Positions 51,831-63,992 of a DNA stretch of 64,000 bases are shown in pieces. The DNA is taken from NCBI RefSeq assembly GCF_001638985.1, contig NW_017265134.1, forward strand, positions 2,075,732 through 2,139,731. Reading direction: 5' to 3'. The notes under the pieces were generated by a model, which saw only the letters and a program-made list of their open reading frames with translations, was not told the origin of the DNA and did not search any database. Within the stretch, counting starts at the first letter, position 1; every line of letters starts with the position of its first letter. This stretch comes from Phycomyces blakesleeanus NRRL 1555(-) (Eukaryota; Mucoromycota; Mucoromycetes; Mucorales; Phycomycetaceae). The position numbers and the translations under genes were made by a program.

Positions 51831-53273
51831 CAGTGAAAACAGTGCCAAATTCCGGAATTTGAAATATATGGGCGGGAAATATAATACCAAAGGGCAGACT
51901 TTTTGATTTTCAAAGGGCGATTATTTTATTGCCAAAGGGCGGGGAAGTACCTACTTATTTCCTGCCTCATCTTATTCTGTTCTTGTCGTATAAGACGCAT
52001 TGCCTGAGCACCCTACATAATTGTGTTCTTTTCTTTTCGATAATCAATTGTCAAAACTTTGATAATTATGAATACATGACTATATATTCAAAGAAAGTAT
52101 TCCCGTCCAATACAATATGTCTTTAACTGATTGTGGTATGACTCAATCAAGTTATTGGTATCAAATATTGCAATTTTTTGAAGTCTAAATCTTTGTAAAA
52201 TACTTCGTAAACAGTTCGTATACTTTAAACTCCAAAGTAAACAGTTCATACTCCTTATCAAAGATCTCTGGGCTTGTTGTGTGTATCATATTGCTGAGAT
52301 TATGACAGATGACATTGTGAGCTGCTTCTGTATCTCTTATAGAGCCATATATTTTTAACCATACAATATTAGGATTATATATTGAGTAATATTTATAGAA
52401 GTAAATGGCATTTACATGCTTTATGTATAAAAAATATACTCCATTTTTCTGCATTCTCGAAGTACTACTAGAAATAATAAATGATACCATCTGGTATTGA
52501 GATACTAGAAAGTTCGCAAAGAGTTCAAAAAACTCTGGCTGACTAGTATTTTTCCATTGGAGATTGGATCGAGAAGAAGATTATGCTTTTGATGGAAAAT
52601 ATGGGGCACAGTGCGCAAGATCCAAAAAACTGCGATAAAAGAGTTTTACTTGATTGGAGAGATGGTATTATGAGCCTTTAGTTTTTATCTAATATCCATT
52701 TGAACTTTTTAGTCTGATTTTCTTGCTGTTGTTTCGGTGATTCTGATTGTGGTACCTAGAGAGAAAATCATTATTCCAACCATATTCACTTAAAGAGAAC
52801 ACAAATACAAAAAAAAACATAATAAAGCCGTCCATAGAATTAGATTGGCTTAATATCTTGACAAGGTCCTCTACTACTTGATAAATAGCTACAACATCTC
52901 TTAAATTAAGTGCCAGATCTTCATTATCCTCACCGCTGACAATAATAGCGTCAACTTCTGAGCCATATTTTGATCTATTTTATCTTCTGCGATCAGGCAC
53001 CCTTTAAGCTCTAAAAACCAATTGGAAATAATATTATCTTAATTTTTGAGTAAATTTGTTGTTTCTCACTGCAGAATTATGGATAATTCTTTTGAATGAG
53101 AGATTGTATTCGTTTTTCAAGAAAACTTGAACACTAGGATTCTTCAAAGTGAATTTTTCGATTATTTTTATTCTGTTGTTTGGTTATGACTTTGAAAACT
53201 CTTTCCCCGCACTTTGGTATTACATTTCCCGCTATATAACTTAAACATCCAACGTTTTGCATTGTTTTCACTA
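51831..53273 (-). mobile_element. Decayed TIR DNA transposon
   Basis: A 1443 bp element with long imperfect inverted repeats. The left end reads CAGTGAAAACAGTGCC; the reverse complement of the right end reads TAGTGAAAACAATGC. Farther in, both carry GGGAAATRTAATACCAAAG at the same spacing, then TTTTCAAAG. TA dinucleotides flank both ends (51829-51830 and 53274-53275). CAAAGGGC is repeated three times near the left end, like sub-terminal transposase-binding sites. The interior has only broken reading frames on the minus strand: a 101-codon piece at 52185-52490 (YGSIRDTEAAHNVICHNL) and a fragment around 52840-53000 (SEVDAIIVSGEDNEDLALN). No transposase family can be named with confidence; the CAGTG ends and TA sites suggest a Tc1/mariner/pogo-like element. 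Confidence 0.65.
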
Positions 53274-53275
53274 TA

Positions 53276-54901
53276 TACTTATCCAAATATTCAAATAATC
53301 CCGTGTACATACAAGCATATATATATACATTGGTAACACTTTTTATTTTGTCTTTGACCCTTCCTTGCGTCTAGTCTTTTGAATATTTCATTGATTCTGG
53401 TAACGGTTGCCTGCACATCCGCACATACATGCATACTGAAGTATACGATATTGCTTTATAGTTTGTATCTTAATATTTGGAAAAGTAGATACTGGGAGAG
53501 TGTTCTTTATTAAAAAGAGTCAAAATAACATTGTTTATATCCATTACTATTCAAATCCCTTGTAATTCAAATCCTTGTTGTGTAATGGTTGGTTTACACT
53601 GTCTAAATGTGTAACAGTTCCGGAGATTGTTAACTTGCCAGGTTCATTAGCAAGAAGGGAACCAGAGTTTGGTTGTGGAGTTTGTATTTCACTCAATTGT
53701 GGTGTGTATACCACACACACAGATATACAAGTGTATTTATGTTGCAAGCTTAACTTTACGCACCTACACGTGGTCCAGAAGGCTGGATCAGTGTTCTTTT
53801 GACACCAACCTCCGCTGTGTAGTAAAATGAGTGATCGTCTTGCCAAAAACACGTTCGAGCTCTGTGTTTGGACAGTCTGCACAACAAACGAGCGGTGATC
53901 TCTATAGAAAAAAAAACACTCACTTTTATTTTACATTAATCTTCGATTTGTAGCTCCAGAATTAATCTTTGAAGAACTGTCTAGAATGCAATGGCCTTCA
54001 TTTCGATACTTTTGAAACGTGATTCTGTTACCATAGCTTTTATTTTATTTTATATATATATGAACGTTTTTACTTTTACTTTTATTTTTCTTCTTATTCT
54101 TTCAAACTGAGATTATAGATACAGATATATATATATATATATACAAATACATATGTAAAATACAAAACATGTATACATTTCGCAAGATAATTTATCATGT
54201 ATATACAGATTTTTTTTTAGAAAAAAAAAGAAATACAATCTAAAATACACTTTAGAAGACTATACACACATGTATAAAAGTATATACATAATTCAGCAAG
54301 GTGGATCAAGATAATAACTAATAATAGGTACCTCTAATGGCATCCACAAAGTTCTCAGCACCAAATTATAATAATCGAATCATAAGTTAAGCTGTACAAT
54401 ATATGTTGGTATGTCAATCAATAGTTTGTTGAACATAAAGCTTCGCATATACTTTGTTTGCAGAGTGTACAAATCTTATTGGACTGTACTAGTTTAAATA
54501 CAAAAATAATGGATATATAGATTTATATCTATATAATAGTTAATGAAATTCCAAGGATATTCGGAACAATTTTACCGTGTCTCTAATAGGATATTTGATC
54601 TCGAGCTAAATGATACGATATTTTAGCTATTGAAAATAAAATAATTGAAAATAAAACATAATATAATATAATATAATATAATATACCCCATAAAGTAAAA
54701 TAAATAGATTTTCAGCAACACCAAAAGTTTTATTAAACTACAAGTTCTTCGATGCTTAGAAAATTAAGCATGGTAGCATTCTTCACCACGCACAAATACA
54801 CATACGCATGTATATGTTTATTTCTTCAATTTATAAGTATATATACGTATGTGTATAAATTCATATTATTTTTTTAAAGAAAAACATAATAATAACTGTA
54901 T
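53276..54901. other. intergenic with one doubtful ORF
   Basis: About 1.6 kb. The segment 53547-53882 (minus strand) holds a 111-codon ORF in less AT-rich DNA with a possible acceptor (ctatag) just upstream, but no recognisable motif or start, so no gene is called. The rest is AT-rich, including (TATAA)n at about 54659-54685. Confidence 0.4.
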
Positions 54902-56645
54902 CTAAATAGCAACTTCTTCTCGTTGATAGAACGGTTTTTCTGCTGTGAATAATCGCATTGTCCAAGTGTATCCCATAAATGTCGCTGCATTTGATGGAAA
55001 AGCTCTTAGAATAGTAGGTGTCAAACCTCGAAACAGGATTCGGTAACCCTCTTCTCTATAACAGTGTCTTAAACAATCCACGAAACCTTTATATCGATTA
55101 GGTTCAGACTGTATACGAGTCTTTATAACATCTTTTTTGTTGTTAAAATAACATAATAATGAATTAGTAACACACACACACAGATATATATAAAACCCAG
55201 TAATATTCTTACCTGCAGGATATGTGGAGCACCATGAAACAATTCCCGCAGCTCCACCTGCCAAGATGACTTTGGGACCTGTGATTTCATGGTGTGACAT
55301 TGTACTGCCTTTGGGTGTCAAACCTCGACATATGGACTCGTAACAAAGGAAATAGGGACCAAAACTTAGTTCTCTTAGAACGGTTGATCCCATACCTTTA
55401 AAACATTGGCGTATACCACCTGCATAATATAGCTTGGTAATACAATCAATTGGGCCTCGATACTTCATAGCATCCCCTGTGGTTGTCTGGTTTTGGAGTT
55501 GAACTTTGGCCAATTCCATTGGACATGTCATAATGCTACCAGACCATCATGTAAATTTTATGGTGTAAGTACTACACCATATATATATATATATATATCT
55601 GGTTCTTGGTTTGGGTACTATACCTTGTAATAGTTCCTGCTCCCATTCCAGCAATAAATACATCTAGCAGCGGTGGTAAATCTGTTTCGCTTATTGGCCT
55701 TCCTCTGAGTTCTGCTTGTTTCTCAATCAGAAAGGTATAAGATCCAAACACAAGCGCATTCGCACCCGCTACACCGACCTATAATACATATATGCGTACA
55801 ATCATACATATGTATATACAAATGCAAGTACAAGTATAAGTATAGGTACAGGCACAAGTACACACCAACACACGCAAAGTCTAAGTCTTGAGCGTAGTAA
55901 TTCAGAATACACACATGCATGTACTTTGTATACTTACAGCTGGGGATGCCTTTGAGAAAATAAATGGATCAATAGAAAGTAAGTATTTTAGTTTTGACTT
56001 TATTTTTGAGTATATGTTGCGCTCACCATTCCTTTGTAAAGTCCAAACACCTGGTTTAGTAATAAATGAGTTTGAATTGTAGTAATTGCGATGAATTAGA
56101 GGATATATAACATTACCTTTTCTTGTTTTATGATCATGGCAAAACAGTGCCATGTGCCTTTGTACCGAGAAGCAAGTTCTCGAGATTGTAATCTAACCTT
56201 TACTGCAAAAAAATAAGGGCTCAAGTATTATTTACTGTTATTTACTATTGTAGATTACAAACCAGTATCTAAAAAGAGTAAAAGAATAGTGAGTATGGTT
56301 TTATTGTATTTTATTACTAAGAGAATATTTTATATATATATTATATATATATATATATATATGTAGATATATCTAATAATAATACTAATGATAAGTACCA
56401 AATGGGTGTCCGACAGCGAGGCCTGCGATACCTATAGATAACCAAAAATTGCATATATTGATAAGAAGTTATTTCAATCGATACGTTCCTGTAAAGTCTT
56501 TATAATCGAACCTCCAACAAACCCAGCCCAGAAACTTGCAAGTGTGTTAATGTTTGGTCTTTCGGCTAGAAATGACCAAATAAACGTCAGATATCATGGG
56601 AGTAAATCGGTTTGTAAGCTTACGAATTTCATCGACATCCAACAT
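54902..56645 (-). CDS. Mitochondrial carrier (SLC25 family)
   Basis: Ten exons (56645-56624, 56565-56512, 56431-56399, 56268-56263, 56202-56117, 56050-56027, 55949-55938, 55778-55624, 55535-55213, 55131-54902) join in phase to 314 residues, the standard carrier length. The three repeats each show the family signature: HPFDTVKVRLQSRE, then TCPMELAKVQLQNQ, then TYPADVIKTRIQSEP. Each is followed by a matrix helix and a GLYKG/CFKGM/LFRGL-type motif. The sequence resembles the carnitine/ornithine/basic-amino-acid subgroup (SLC25A20/29/45-48) of inner-membrane exchangers; the substrate is not assigned. Two exons are tiny (6 nt and 12 nt), yet both are needed to complete the conserved signature and keep frame. 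Confidence 0.9.
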
Positions 56646-58339
56646 ATTAATAAGACTGACAAGACAGAAAGAAGTAAAAAAAAAAGGTATATATATGTAT
56701 AAAAGGGGTAGAGAAGAAAGAAGATGAAAAAGAGAGGAGGTGAATCGACAATCCCCTTTCAAGTTATTTTTGATGCATACCAGGCTTACAAGTTTCCCAC
56801 GCTTCATATTCGTTCCTGTCTTAAAGGGAGGCAAGTTGTACCGTGTGACTTTTTGGATTAAAATAAACATAGTTTGAGGCACCAAAGCCATTTCCTTTTT
56901 ACTATTTAGAAACGCCAAAATGTTTCTTCTTATTCTTCTTCTTTAGCTTCTTTTACTATATAAAGTAGCTTGTGATTTTGTGAGGTTTTCTAATTATTAT
57001 TAACAAAAAAAAGAGCCTGTAGACAGTAGACTGCATTAGCTATTATATTGCATATCCATGTTTTAATAAGCATTGCATTTGGTACTCATAGTATAATATA
57101 TTACGAATCTTCGATCTATAAAGTTGCTCACTTTTTATATTTCCTGTTTGTTTGTTGTAATCCAGGGCAAAGAAAATATGCGCATCGATCATCGCAACTG
57201 TGCTTATTTTTAAAGAATATATATATATATATATTCGGGACTTGGGCTAAGTACAGAAATTGATGAAAAGGGTTTGCCCAATTATTGCAGTTTTGACCGA
57301 TACTTTATACAACACTTAAGTATTAGTCTGCAGAAAAGCTTATTGACGTCAACCAAACCTTGCAAGCCTGCGGTTCTTATGAAACACAAGCAAATAATGT
57401 AGCCATTTCAATGTATAGTATATATATATATATATATTGCCTTAATAAATTCACATTCAGAATGAATAGCTTAAATATTATCGATATAATATTATATTGA
57501 ATACAAAATAATAATAATAATAATGATAAAGGTCTTTACTGATTTTTTGCGCAGGTACATTCCAACCAGTGTATTGGCATGAATATCACGATTTTTATTT
57601 TTATTTTCAACACACGCAAAATAATTCCATCGAATATTACGCCATTAATTTTCCTCTGTTTAAACTGTGTGCATCAGTTAAGCTCAACCAAAACATTAAG
57701 ACGGGGCTACATAAAAAAAAGTAAATCTATGTCACTGACATTGAACTTTAGAGCATCTAAGTAGTATACATAAATATATATAATACATACACAGATTTAG
57801 CAGTAATTCCAATATTGATCACAAATTCCAACATTTTGCTGTGTGGTAATTAAAGTAATTACTACAGTCTTTGTGTGCATTGGAGACTATGCTTAACCAT
57901 AAACTTTCATGTCTTTGGAGCACAACAGAACATTTAACATTAATAATTAAAGGGTTAAAATTTCAACAATCATGGTGAACCATTGGAAGAATCGTGGATC
58001 GAAATTATGAAAAAAAAAGAATTATAGAATTCCGCTTGTTTGCCATATTTATTTTTATCTGTCACTTTCCCAAAACTTTTTATTTTTATTTGTTTCTTTG
58101 CTCTTCTTCTTCTTCCTCACCGATACTCTAACCGTCGTCCTCGAAACAGACAAAAAACATTACCTTGAACCAGACCATTTTCTCTCCTAGTATACCACTC
58201 CAAAGACGAAAATAGAGAGAGATACAACCGCAATCGAGCTTACATAGATATAGCACGACGCTTCACGTATCTGAAGATCTATTTTCACCCTTTCCCACTC
58301 GTTTCTTTCGAAAATTCCGCAACTCTACCTTTATCTTCG
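56646..58339. other. divergent intergenic region
   Basis: About 1.7 kb between the carrier and the permease starts. It contains (TA)n runs near 57218-57232 and 57420-57437 and (AAT)n near 57510-57523. The last ~250 bp are CT-rich and less AT-rich, probably the permease promoter and 5' UTR. No coding exon is recognised. Confidence 0.45.
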
Positions 58340-60858
58340 ATGGTTGGCTCCAGCCGTGACCTAAAGCTCTGTGCTGAAGTTGAAGAAACAGGCACTCGAT
58401 GCCATATTTCAGAAGATGATATCCTAGCCTCCTTTGGCTATAAACAAGTAAGACTTACATATATACATACCTGTGCACGCAAAAATTATATACTTATATT
58501 AATATTGCATTATATCACATCATATCACATTAAAACAAAATGAACTAAATTCAACCCTATTTATTGTTTATTATCGTTATAGGAAATGCACAAAACAATG
58601 TCTACAGTATCAAACTTTTCAATTGCCTTTGGATGCTGTTCAATTCTTTCCGGTCTTAGTCCCGTAACGTCTTTTACTATTTCTCTATAATAATGAGTTT
58701 TCTTTATAAAATATGTACTCACTCTTATTTGTTTTTTTATTACTATTCAGATGTGGGGTGATGCTATGCAATCTGGTGGATCAGTGGCCATTATTTATGG
58801 TTGGATCCTTGTCTCTATATTCACCTTTGGTGTTGGTCTGTCGCTTGCCGAGATTTGCTCTGCTTATCCAGTTACTGGCGGTCTTTATGTCTGGGTGTCT
58901 CGTCTGGCACCTCCCGAGTGGGTTCCTATTGCTTGCTGGTTGACAGGCTGGTGTAACTGGCTTGGTTTGGTAAGATTTCTTTTAGTTTGTTAAACCTCAA
59001 AATTTACAACGTATTTGCTTAGAGCATAATTTATCAGATCCGCTTACCTGGCTTATTCTTCTTTTTTTTATATTTATCTATCTATATATCTATTTTTCCC
59101 CTTATCTATTGTTAGACTGGTATGCAATTAAAGAGCTAAAAAGACAAGGACTAAGGCTAAGGCTAAATTGCTCAGATGGATCTAATCATTTACATGTATA
59201 ACCTATTTATTTGCTTATTTACCAGTTGCCATTACTTCTGCTGACCTTGGTCTGGCCCAGTTTTTGTCTTCAGTCATTGGAATCAAAAACCCAGATTACG
59301 ACGCTGGAATTTACTGGCAATATGGAATCTTTTTGGTCATTGTGTTCATTCATGGAATGATCAATTCTGTCAGTGTAAAATACAATGGGTTCTTTAATCA
59401 AACATCTTTGTACTGGCATTTGATTGGAACACTTTTAATTATCATTGTCGCTTTGGTAATGACACCCAACAAATCTAGTGCCAAATGGGTTGTAAGTATT
59501 TATTTCTTGTAATTACTTTTCCCAATGATCTCATCCAAGCCATATTTTTTTTTTATTCTTCTTCTTTAGTTTACTGATTTCCAAAATGAAACAGGGTTTT
59601 CATCGAATGGTTACGTATTCTTGATTGGATTACTGCAGTCCCAGTATACACTCTCAGGATTCGATAGTGCTGCTCACATGTCAGAAGAAACCCGGGATGC
59701 TGCACGAAGCGCCCCACGTGGAATTCTTTATGCTATAGGTGTGGCTGCATTGGTCGGCCTAGCATTCATGCTGTCTGTCAATTTCTGCGTTCAGGACTTT
59801 GATGCTCAAGTTGTGAATGCCAAAATCAGTCCACAAATGACCCAAGTATTCTTGGATGGTGTTGGGTACAAGTGGACTATTGTGTTTACTGTAATTATCA
59901 TGGGCGCAATGTTCTTTTCCGGATCTGCCCTTACTCTGGGAAGCTCACGTATGGTGTACGCCTTTGCTAGAGATGGAGCTATGGTATGATTTTTTCTTTT
60001 TAATATTTTATTTAATATTTTGTTGTGGGTATCAAATATGCCAAATATGCTAAAAGTATATATGTGGGCATATTCTTTATATTCTTTTTTTGTAGCCATT
60101 CAGCAGTTGGTTGAGCTATGTTAACCCAAGGACAAAAACACCTGTGTATGCTGTATGGGCAAATGTGATTTTTGCCGCAATTGTTGGCCTCTTGGTAATT
60201 TTATTTATTTACATATTTACATATTTCCCTTTTGTGTGTGGGCATGTGTGTTTGGCTGTCTGCTTATAACGATTATATTAATCTAAAAAATAATAATAGT
60301 ACATTGTAAACACCACCGCCTTCAATGCTATTGTGTCTATCAACACTATTGCATCTTCATTAGCGTACTTTATTCCAATTGCGCTCCGACTCACTACTGC
60401 AAGAAAGAGCTTCCAAAAAGGTCCATTCAACCTTGGCCCATTTTCAAACATCATCAACCTTGTTAGTTGTTTCTGGATCTTGTTTACCTCGGTTCTTTTC
60501 TTGTGCCCTACTGAATACCCTGTAACAGCTTGTAAGTTAGAGTGTAGCAATTGTTTATTTGAACATTTACTAATGTATTTATTACGACAAAATAGCCAAT
60601 ATGAACTATGCGTGTGCACCTCTGGTGTTTGTTCTCGGTGGCTCTATAGGATATTACCATTTCCGTGCAAGAAAATGGTTCACAGGCCCTGGTAGAAGTT
60701 TAGAGCCTGACCCACAAATTGATGGGCCTGCAGTTACCGAAGAATATTTTTCAGGTGATTATTCTCCCGACAAAGTTACAAGCTATGCACGTCATGCCGA
60801 TGGCGAAAACCTACACCACCGGCGTGGTTCTGTGGGTGATGATGAGAACAAGTTGTAA
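58340..60858 (+). CDS. APC-superfamily amino-acid permease (GABA/choline-permease type)
   Basis: Nine exons (58340-58447, 58583-58663, 58751-58969, 59116-59119, 59226-59491, 59570-59983, 60096-60194, 60300-60531, 60596-60858) join to 561 residues. A polar N-terminus with DILASFGYKQEMHKTMS leads into about twelve membrane helices. FSIAFGCCSILSGLSPMWGD, LAEICSAYPVTGGLYVWVSR, SGFDSAAHMSEETRDAARSA and RTKTPVYAVW are diagnostic of the fungal GABA/choline permease group (Uga4/Hnm1-like). Such proteins take up amino compounds by proton symport at the plasma membrane or vacuole. The cytosolic tail is charged and ends GDDENKL. Exon 4 is only four bases (ACTG); without it the frame is lost at LGLTVAITSADLG. 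Confidence 0.93.
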
Positions 60859-61217
60859 ATTTTAATCCACATTAGAAAATAACCAAAAAGCAATTGGTCT
60901 TGTTGAAATGGCTTCATACTTTTATATATCTTTTATTTATTTATCTTTTTTTAAAGAAATACACACACACAATCGTTTATACATAATCATACACAATCAT
61001 TCAAATAAAGTTCTCTTGAACATACACGATTTTCGAGACAGCATTTATATTTTTGTTTCGCGTAGGATCAGATTTCGTTACAGTATTTACTTATCACAAA
61101 GTTGAAAAAGTCAAAGCTTCATTTCTATCCCTTTATTTATTAACTTCTTATTTACGAGAATCTTTCAATTGCCCTTTTTCTTTTCAATAAGCTGACAAAC
61201 CAAGACAATACTTCTCT
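60859..61217. other. region between convergent genes
   Basis: About 360 bp of AT-rich 3' sequence between the permease and the convergent metallophosphatase. I see nothing else in it. Confidence 0.5.
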
Positions 61218-62333
61218 TTATAATTCTATGTGAAAAGGTTTGGGTTGAGGACTCAAGAGTTCCTTTCTATCTTCGTAGATGGCTATAACCTGGTCTCCGA
61301 TAATTTCAATAGCACCTCGATGCCCACCATACACATAGGAGATACCAATATCAATCAAGACAACCTTTCCATCACAACGAGTGTGAATCTTTCCATCTCT
61401 TTGGACGGTGTGACCAACAACAATGCGATCAGCCTAAAAGATCAGTTTTTTTTTAAAAAAAAGATAGCGTTTAAATTTCAAAGACAAAAGAAAAATAAAA
61501 CAAACTAGAATCTTAATAACAAAACATGTCAATAAATACCTCCATCATCTTGAGGGCTGCATCGAGCATAGGACAGACATCTTCTTCAGGATCAAGAGCA
61601 TAACCACGGTACCATGTTGGTCCTTCGCCGCTAAATACTCCCTCAGGATCACCGTGCCGACCTCGTCCTTTCATGTATCCTTCGATAGATTGGTGAGTTT
61701 GGTCATTGATCCAGTCGACACCAAACTTGGCAAAGTAAGGGTGAATTCCACCGTGGCAAAAGACAGAGGATCCAACTTTGGTAGTCATGTTGAGATTAAT
61801 GAGGTAACTGCCAATAAATCCATCGGCAGCCCAGGCTTTGGAACGCTCCTTGGCTCCACCAAATGTAGCTGTTTCTTCAGGTCTCACGTAACGAAGGTCT
61901 CCAACAAGATTCATAATTTCATGGTTACCTAGCAAAGGGATCACTAGCCCGCCGGCATCTCTAGCTTCTTCTCGAAGTTGTTGAATGAGGTCATACAACC
62001 GGATAGTATCAAGCCCGCGATCGACGACATCTCCCTGTATAATAGTATATCATAGTCAGACTATATGTATACCCACGTATGTGCATTTCTAAAGTGTATA
62101 AAGAGCGTTTCAAGTCTACTTGCCGTTTGGACGAAAATTGCGTCTTTGCCGATCCAATGGCCAGTCTGGTTGGCAATTCCAGCAAACTGGAGAATAGTGA
62201 GGGTATTGTCATAGTCACCATGCAGATCGCCCATTGCAACAATGCGTGGAGAGGGAATATCACCCAACTTGCACATTACAGTTGAGGCTAGTAGACTCCA
62301 GCAGAAACACAGGATATATACTGGTTTGAGCAT
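61218..62333 (-). CDS. Secreted calcineurin-like metallophosphatase (Shewanella-like phosphatase type)
   Basis: Three exons (62333-62124, 62034-61540, 61433-61218) join in phase to 306 residues. A signal peptide (MLKPVYILCFCWSLLASTVMC) is followed by the full PPP-type metal-binding set: GDLHGD at 35-40, GDVVDRG from 71, LLGNHEIMN, FCHGGIHPYF and VVGHTVQRDG. The arrangement with a long insert between GNHE and the HGG motif matches the Shewanella-like protein phosphatases found in bacteria, plants and fungi. The enzyme should dephosphorylate phosphoproteins or small phosphoesters in the secretory pathway or outside the cell; the target is unknown. Intron 1 uses a GC donor (ACG|GCAAGT), since no GT donor keeps both phase and the GDVVDRG motif. 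The USP gene's stop is ~180 bp upstream, on the same strand. Confidence 0.88.
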
Positions 62334-62510
62334 TCTTTTTTTTCTTTATCTCTCTTATTATTATTTACTGCCAACAGTAAAGAAGAGATTCGTGCACATG
62401 AATGTGCAAATCGGAGTCAATTAACAGACTAACCGATATTAAATTGAAACAAATTAATTGAAAAGGTATGGTTATGATTATTTTAATATAAAAATAATTT
62501 ATTATAATTA

Positions 62511-63625
62511 TTATGATGGTGGAGCAAGATGGTTTTCTACAATTTTCGAAGGAGACTGAGAGCGTGAGCGTGAGCTCGAGCGAGACCGAGACTGAGAACG
62601 TGAGCTTGAACGAGACCGAGTTCGAGAGAGAAGTCCTCCAAAACCCTCGATTATGGACTTTCTACGGGAAGCAGGTCGTTTCTTTTGCTGATCATCATCA
62701 CCGAGTTGGTCGTCGTCACTGTCGCTTGAAACCGGAAGTCCAATAAGACTTCCTAGGCGTTTTCGAGTAGATTTGTTTTTACTGTCCTTTGGATCTGAGC
62801 GTACCACAGTGACTGGGACTGGCGAGTGTTGCAAACAATACTTTGATACACTTCCGGAAAATATACCTTTGAGTTCAGACATTCCTCGTGTTCCAACCAC
62901 CAGTAATGATGGCTGGTACATACTAATCTGTTGTTGGTATTATTATCTTCGAATTTATATAGACACACATTATGAAACTCTTTATTCTAATAAAACTTAC
63001 TGCGCGATGGATTGAACTCTGGACCTTTCCAATAACAAATTCAATTGTGACGCTAATCTATAAAGTGTAAAATGTATTTGTGAGAATTGATACTGTTTGA
63101 ATACAAGTTGTGTACTTGCCTGTCTGTTTGGTGTACATCTTTCCATGACTCTATTCAGTACGTCAGTTGCACTCTGCCGTGCGTCACTGCATTCCTCCTT
63201 TAGTGTTTTGTGGACTCCCTTCTTCTTATCTGCGCACAAAGTTTTATGTGTTAGTATACAGCCTATAGAAAGCATTCCCACTCACCATTAAGGTCCACTG
63301 TCAATACTCTTAAAACAACAATTTCATCACCGTCGTCCATCATTTCCTGTTAATAATATTTAGTATCAATGGCACACAAACAATGGTACATGTATGCATA
63401 TATATTTGGATTGGTTGCACTTGCGTCACATGTCCAAGAGAGCGCATATTCACTATAGTCAGCCAAATCAGTGGCAACCATGAACATCCGGGATCGTCGT
63501 GTTCTCTTGTATTCTGGTGTCTTGGCATTGAGAGTAAAGGAGTAATCCGGTAAGGAAGGATCTGTCATGGTGTTAAACGACACCCCGCGCACATAATCAC
63601 AGTTGTTGTCGCTAGAAGACGTCAT
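62511..63625 (-). CDS. Universal stress protein (USP) domain with RS-rich tail
   Basis: Five exons (63625-63425, 63346-63286, 63229-63120, 63057-63001, 62927-62511) join in phase to 281 residues. A ~45-residue leader precedes a USP fold: RRSRMFMVATDLADYSEYAL, EIVVLRVLTVD, ISVTIEFVIGKVQSSI, QPSLLVVGTRGMSELKGIFS and GSVSKYCLQHSPVPVTVV. The G-x2-G-x9-G-S/T nucleotide-binding pattern (GTRGMSELKGIFSGS) is intact, so ATP binding is expected. The last ~85 residues are a disordered tail with an acidic patch (SDSDDDQLGDDDQ) and then alternating Arg-Ser (SRTRSRSSSRSQSRSRSSS), as in RS-domain proteins. Introns 1 and 3 use GC donors (GAC|GCAAGT and CAG|GCAAGT). USPs are cytosolic stress-linked proteins; what the tail does is unknown. 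Confidence 0.87.
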
Positions 63626-63992
63626 TTTGAAAGAGCAAACAAGAGAGTAATGTGAAGCAGTAGAGCAGGTAGATATACAAAATTGCAAATTTCCATTCAA
63701 AGCCAGCGAGACATCCTCAACATGCTATCATTGTTCGGCAGTTGTCTCGTAAGTTAAGTTATAGAACCTTTTTTATCGATTTTGCTTTTTGGATCTTTCA
63801 AATCCAGACCAGGGTGTCATCCAAAGCGTACCACTCCTTATTGAATCTCTTCTTTTCTTTTTATTGGCTGCACAAAATATTATTTCATTAAGCGCCGACC
63901 TATTATCCATTTTCTATAGAATTCATCCGCCTAAAAAAAAAGGAAGAAGAAGAAGGAAATTCTTAAAGCTCATCTCTTTCACTCACACAATA
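63626..63992. other. divergent promoter region
   Basis: About 370 bp between the minus-strand USP gene and the plus-strand gene starting at the right edge. The right half has a purine run (GGAAGAAGAAGAAGG) followed by TCTTTCACTCACACA just before the ATG. No core element is certain. Confidence 0.4.
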
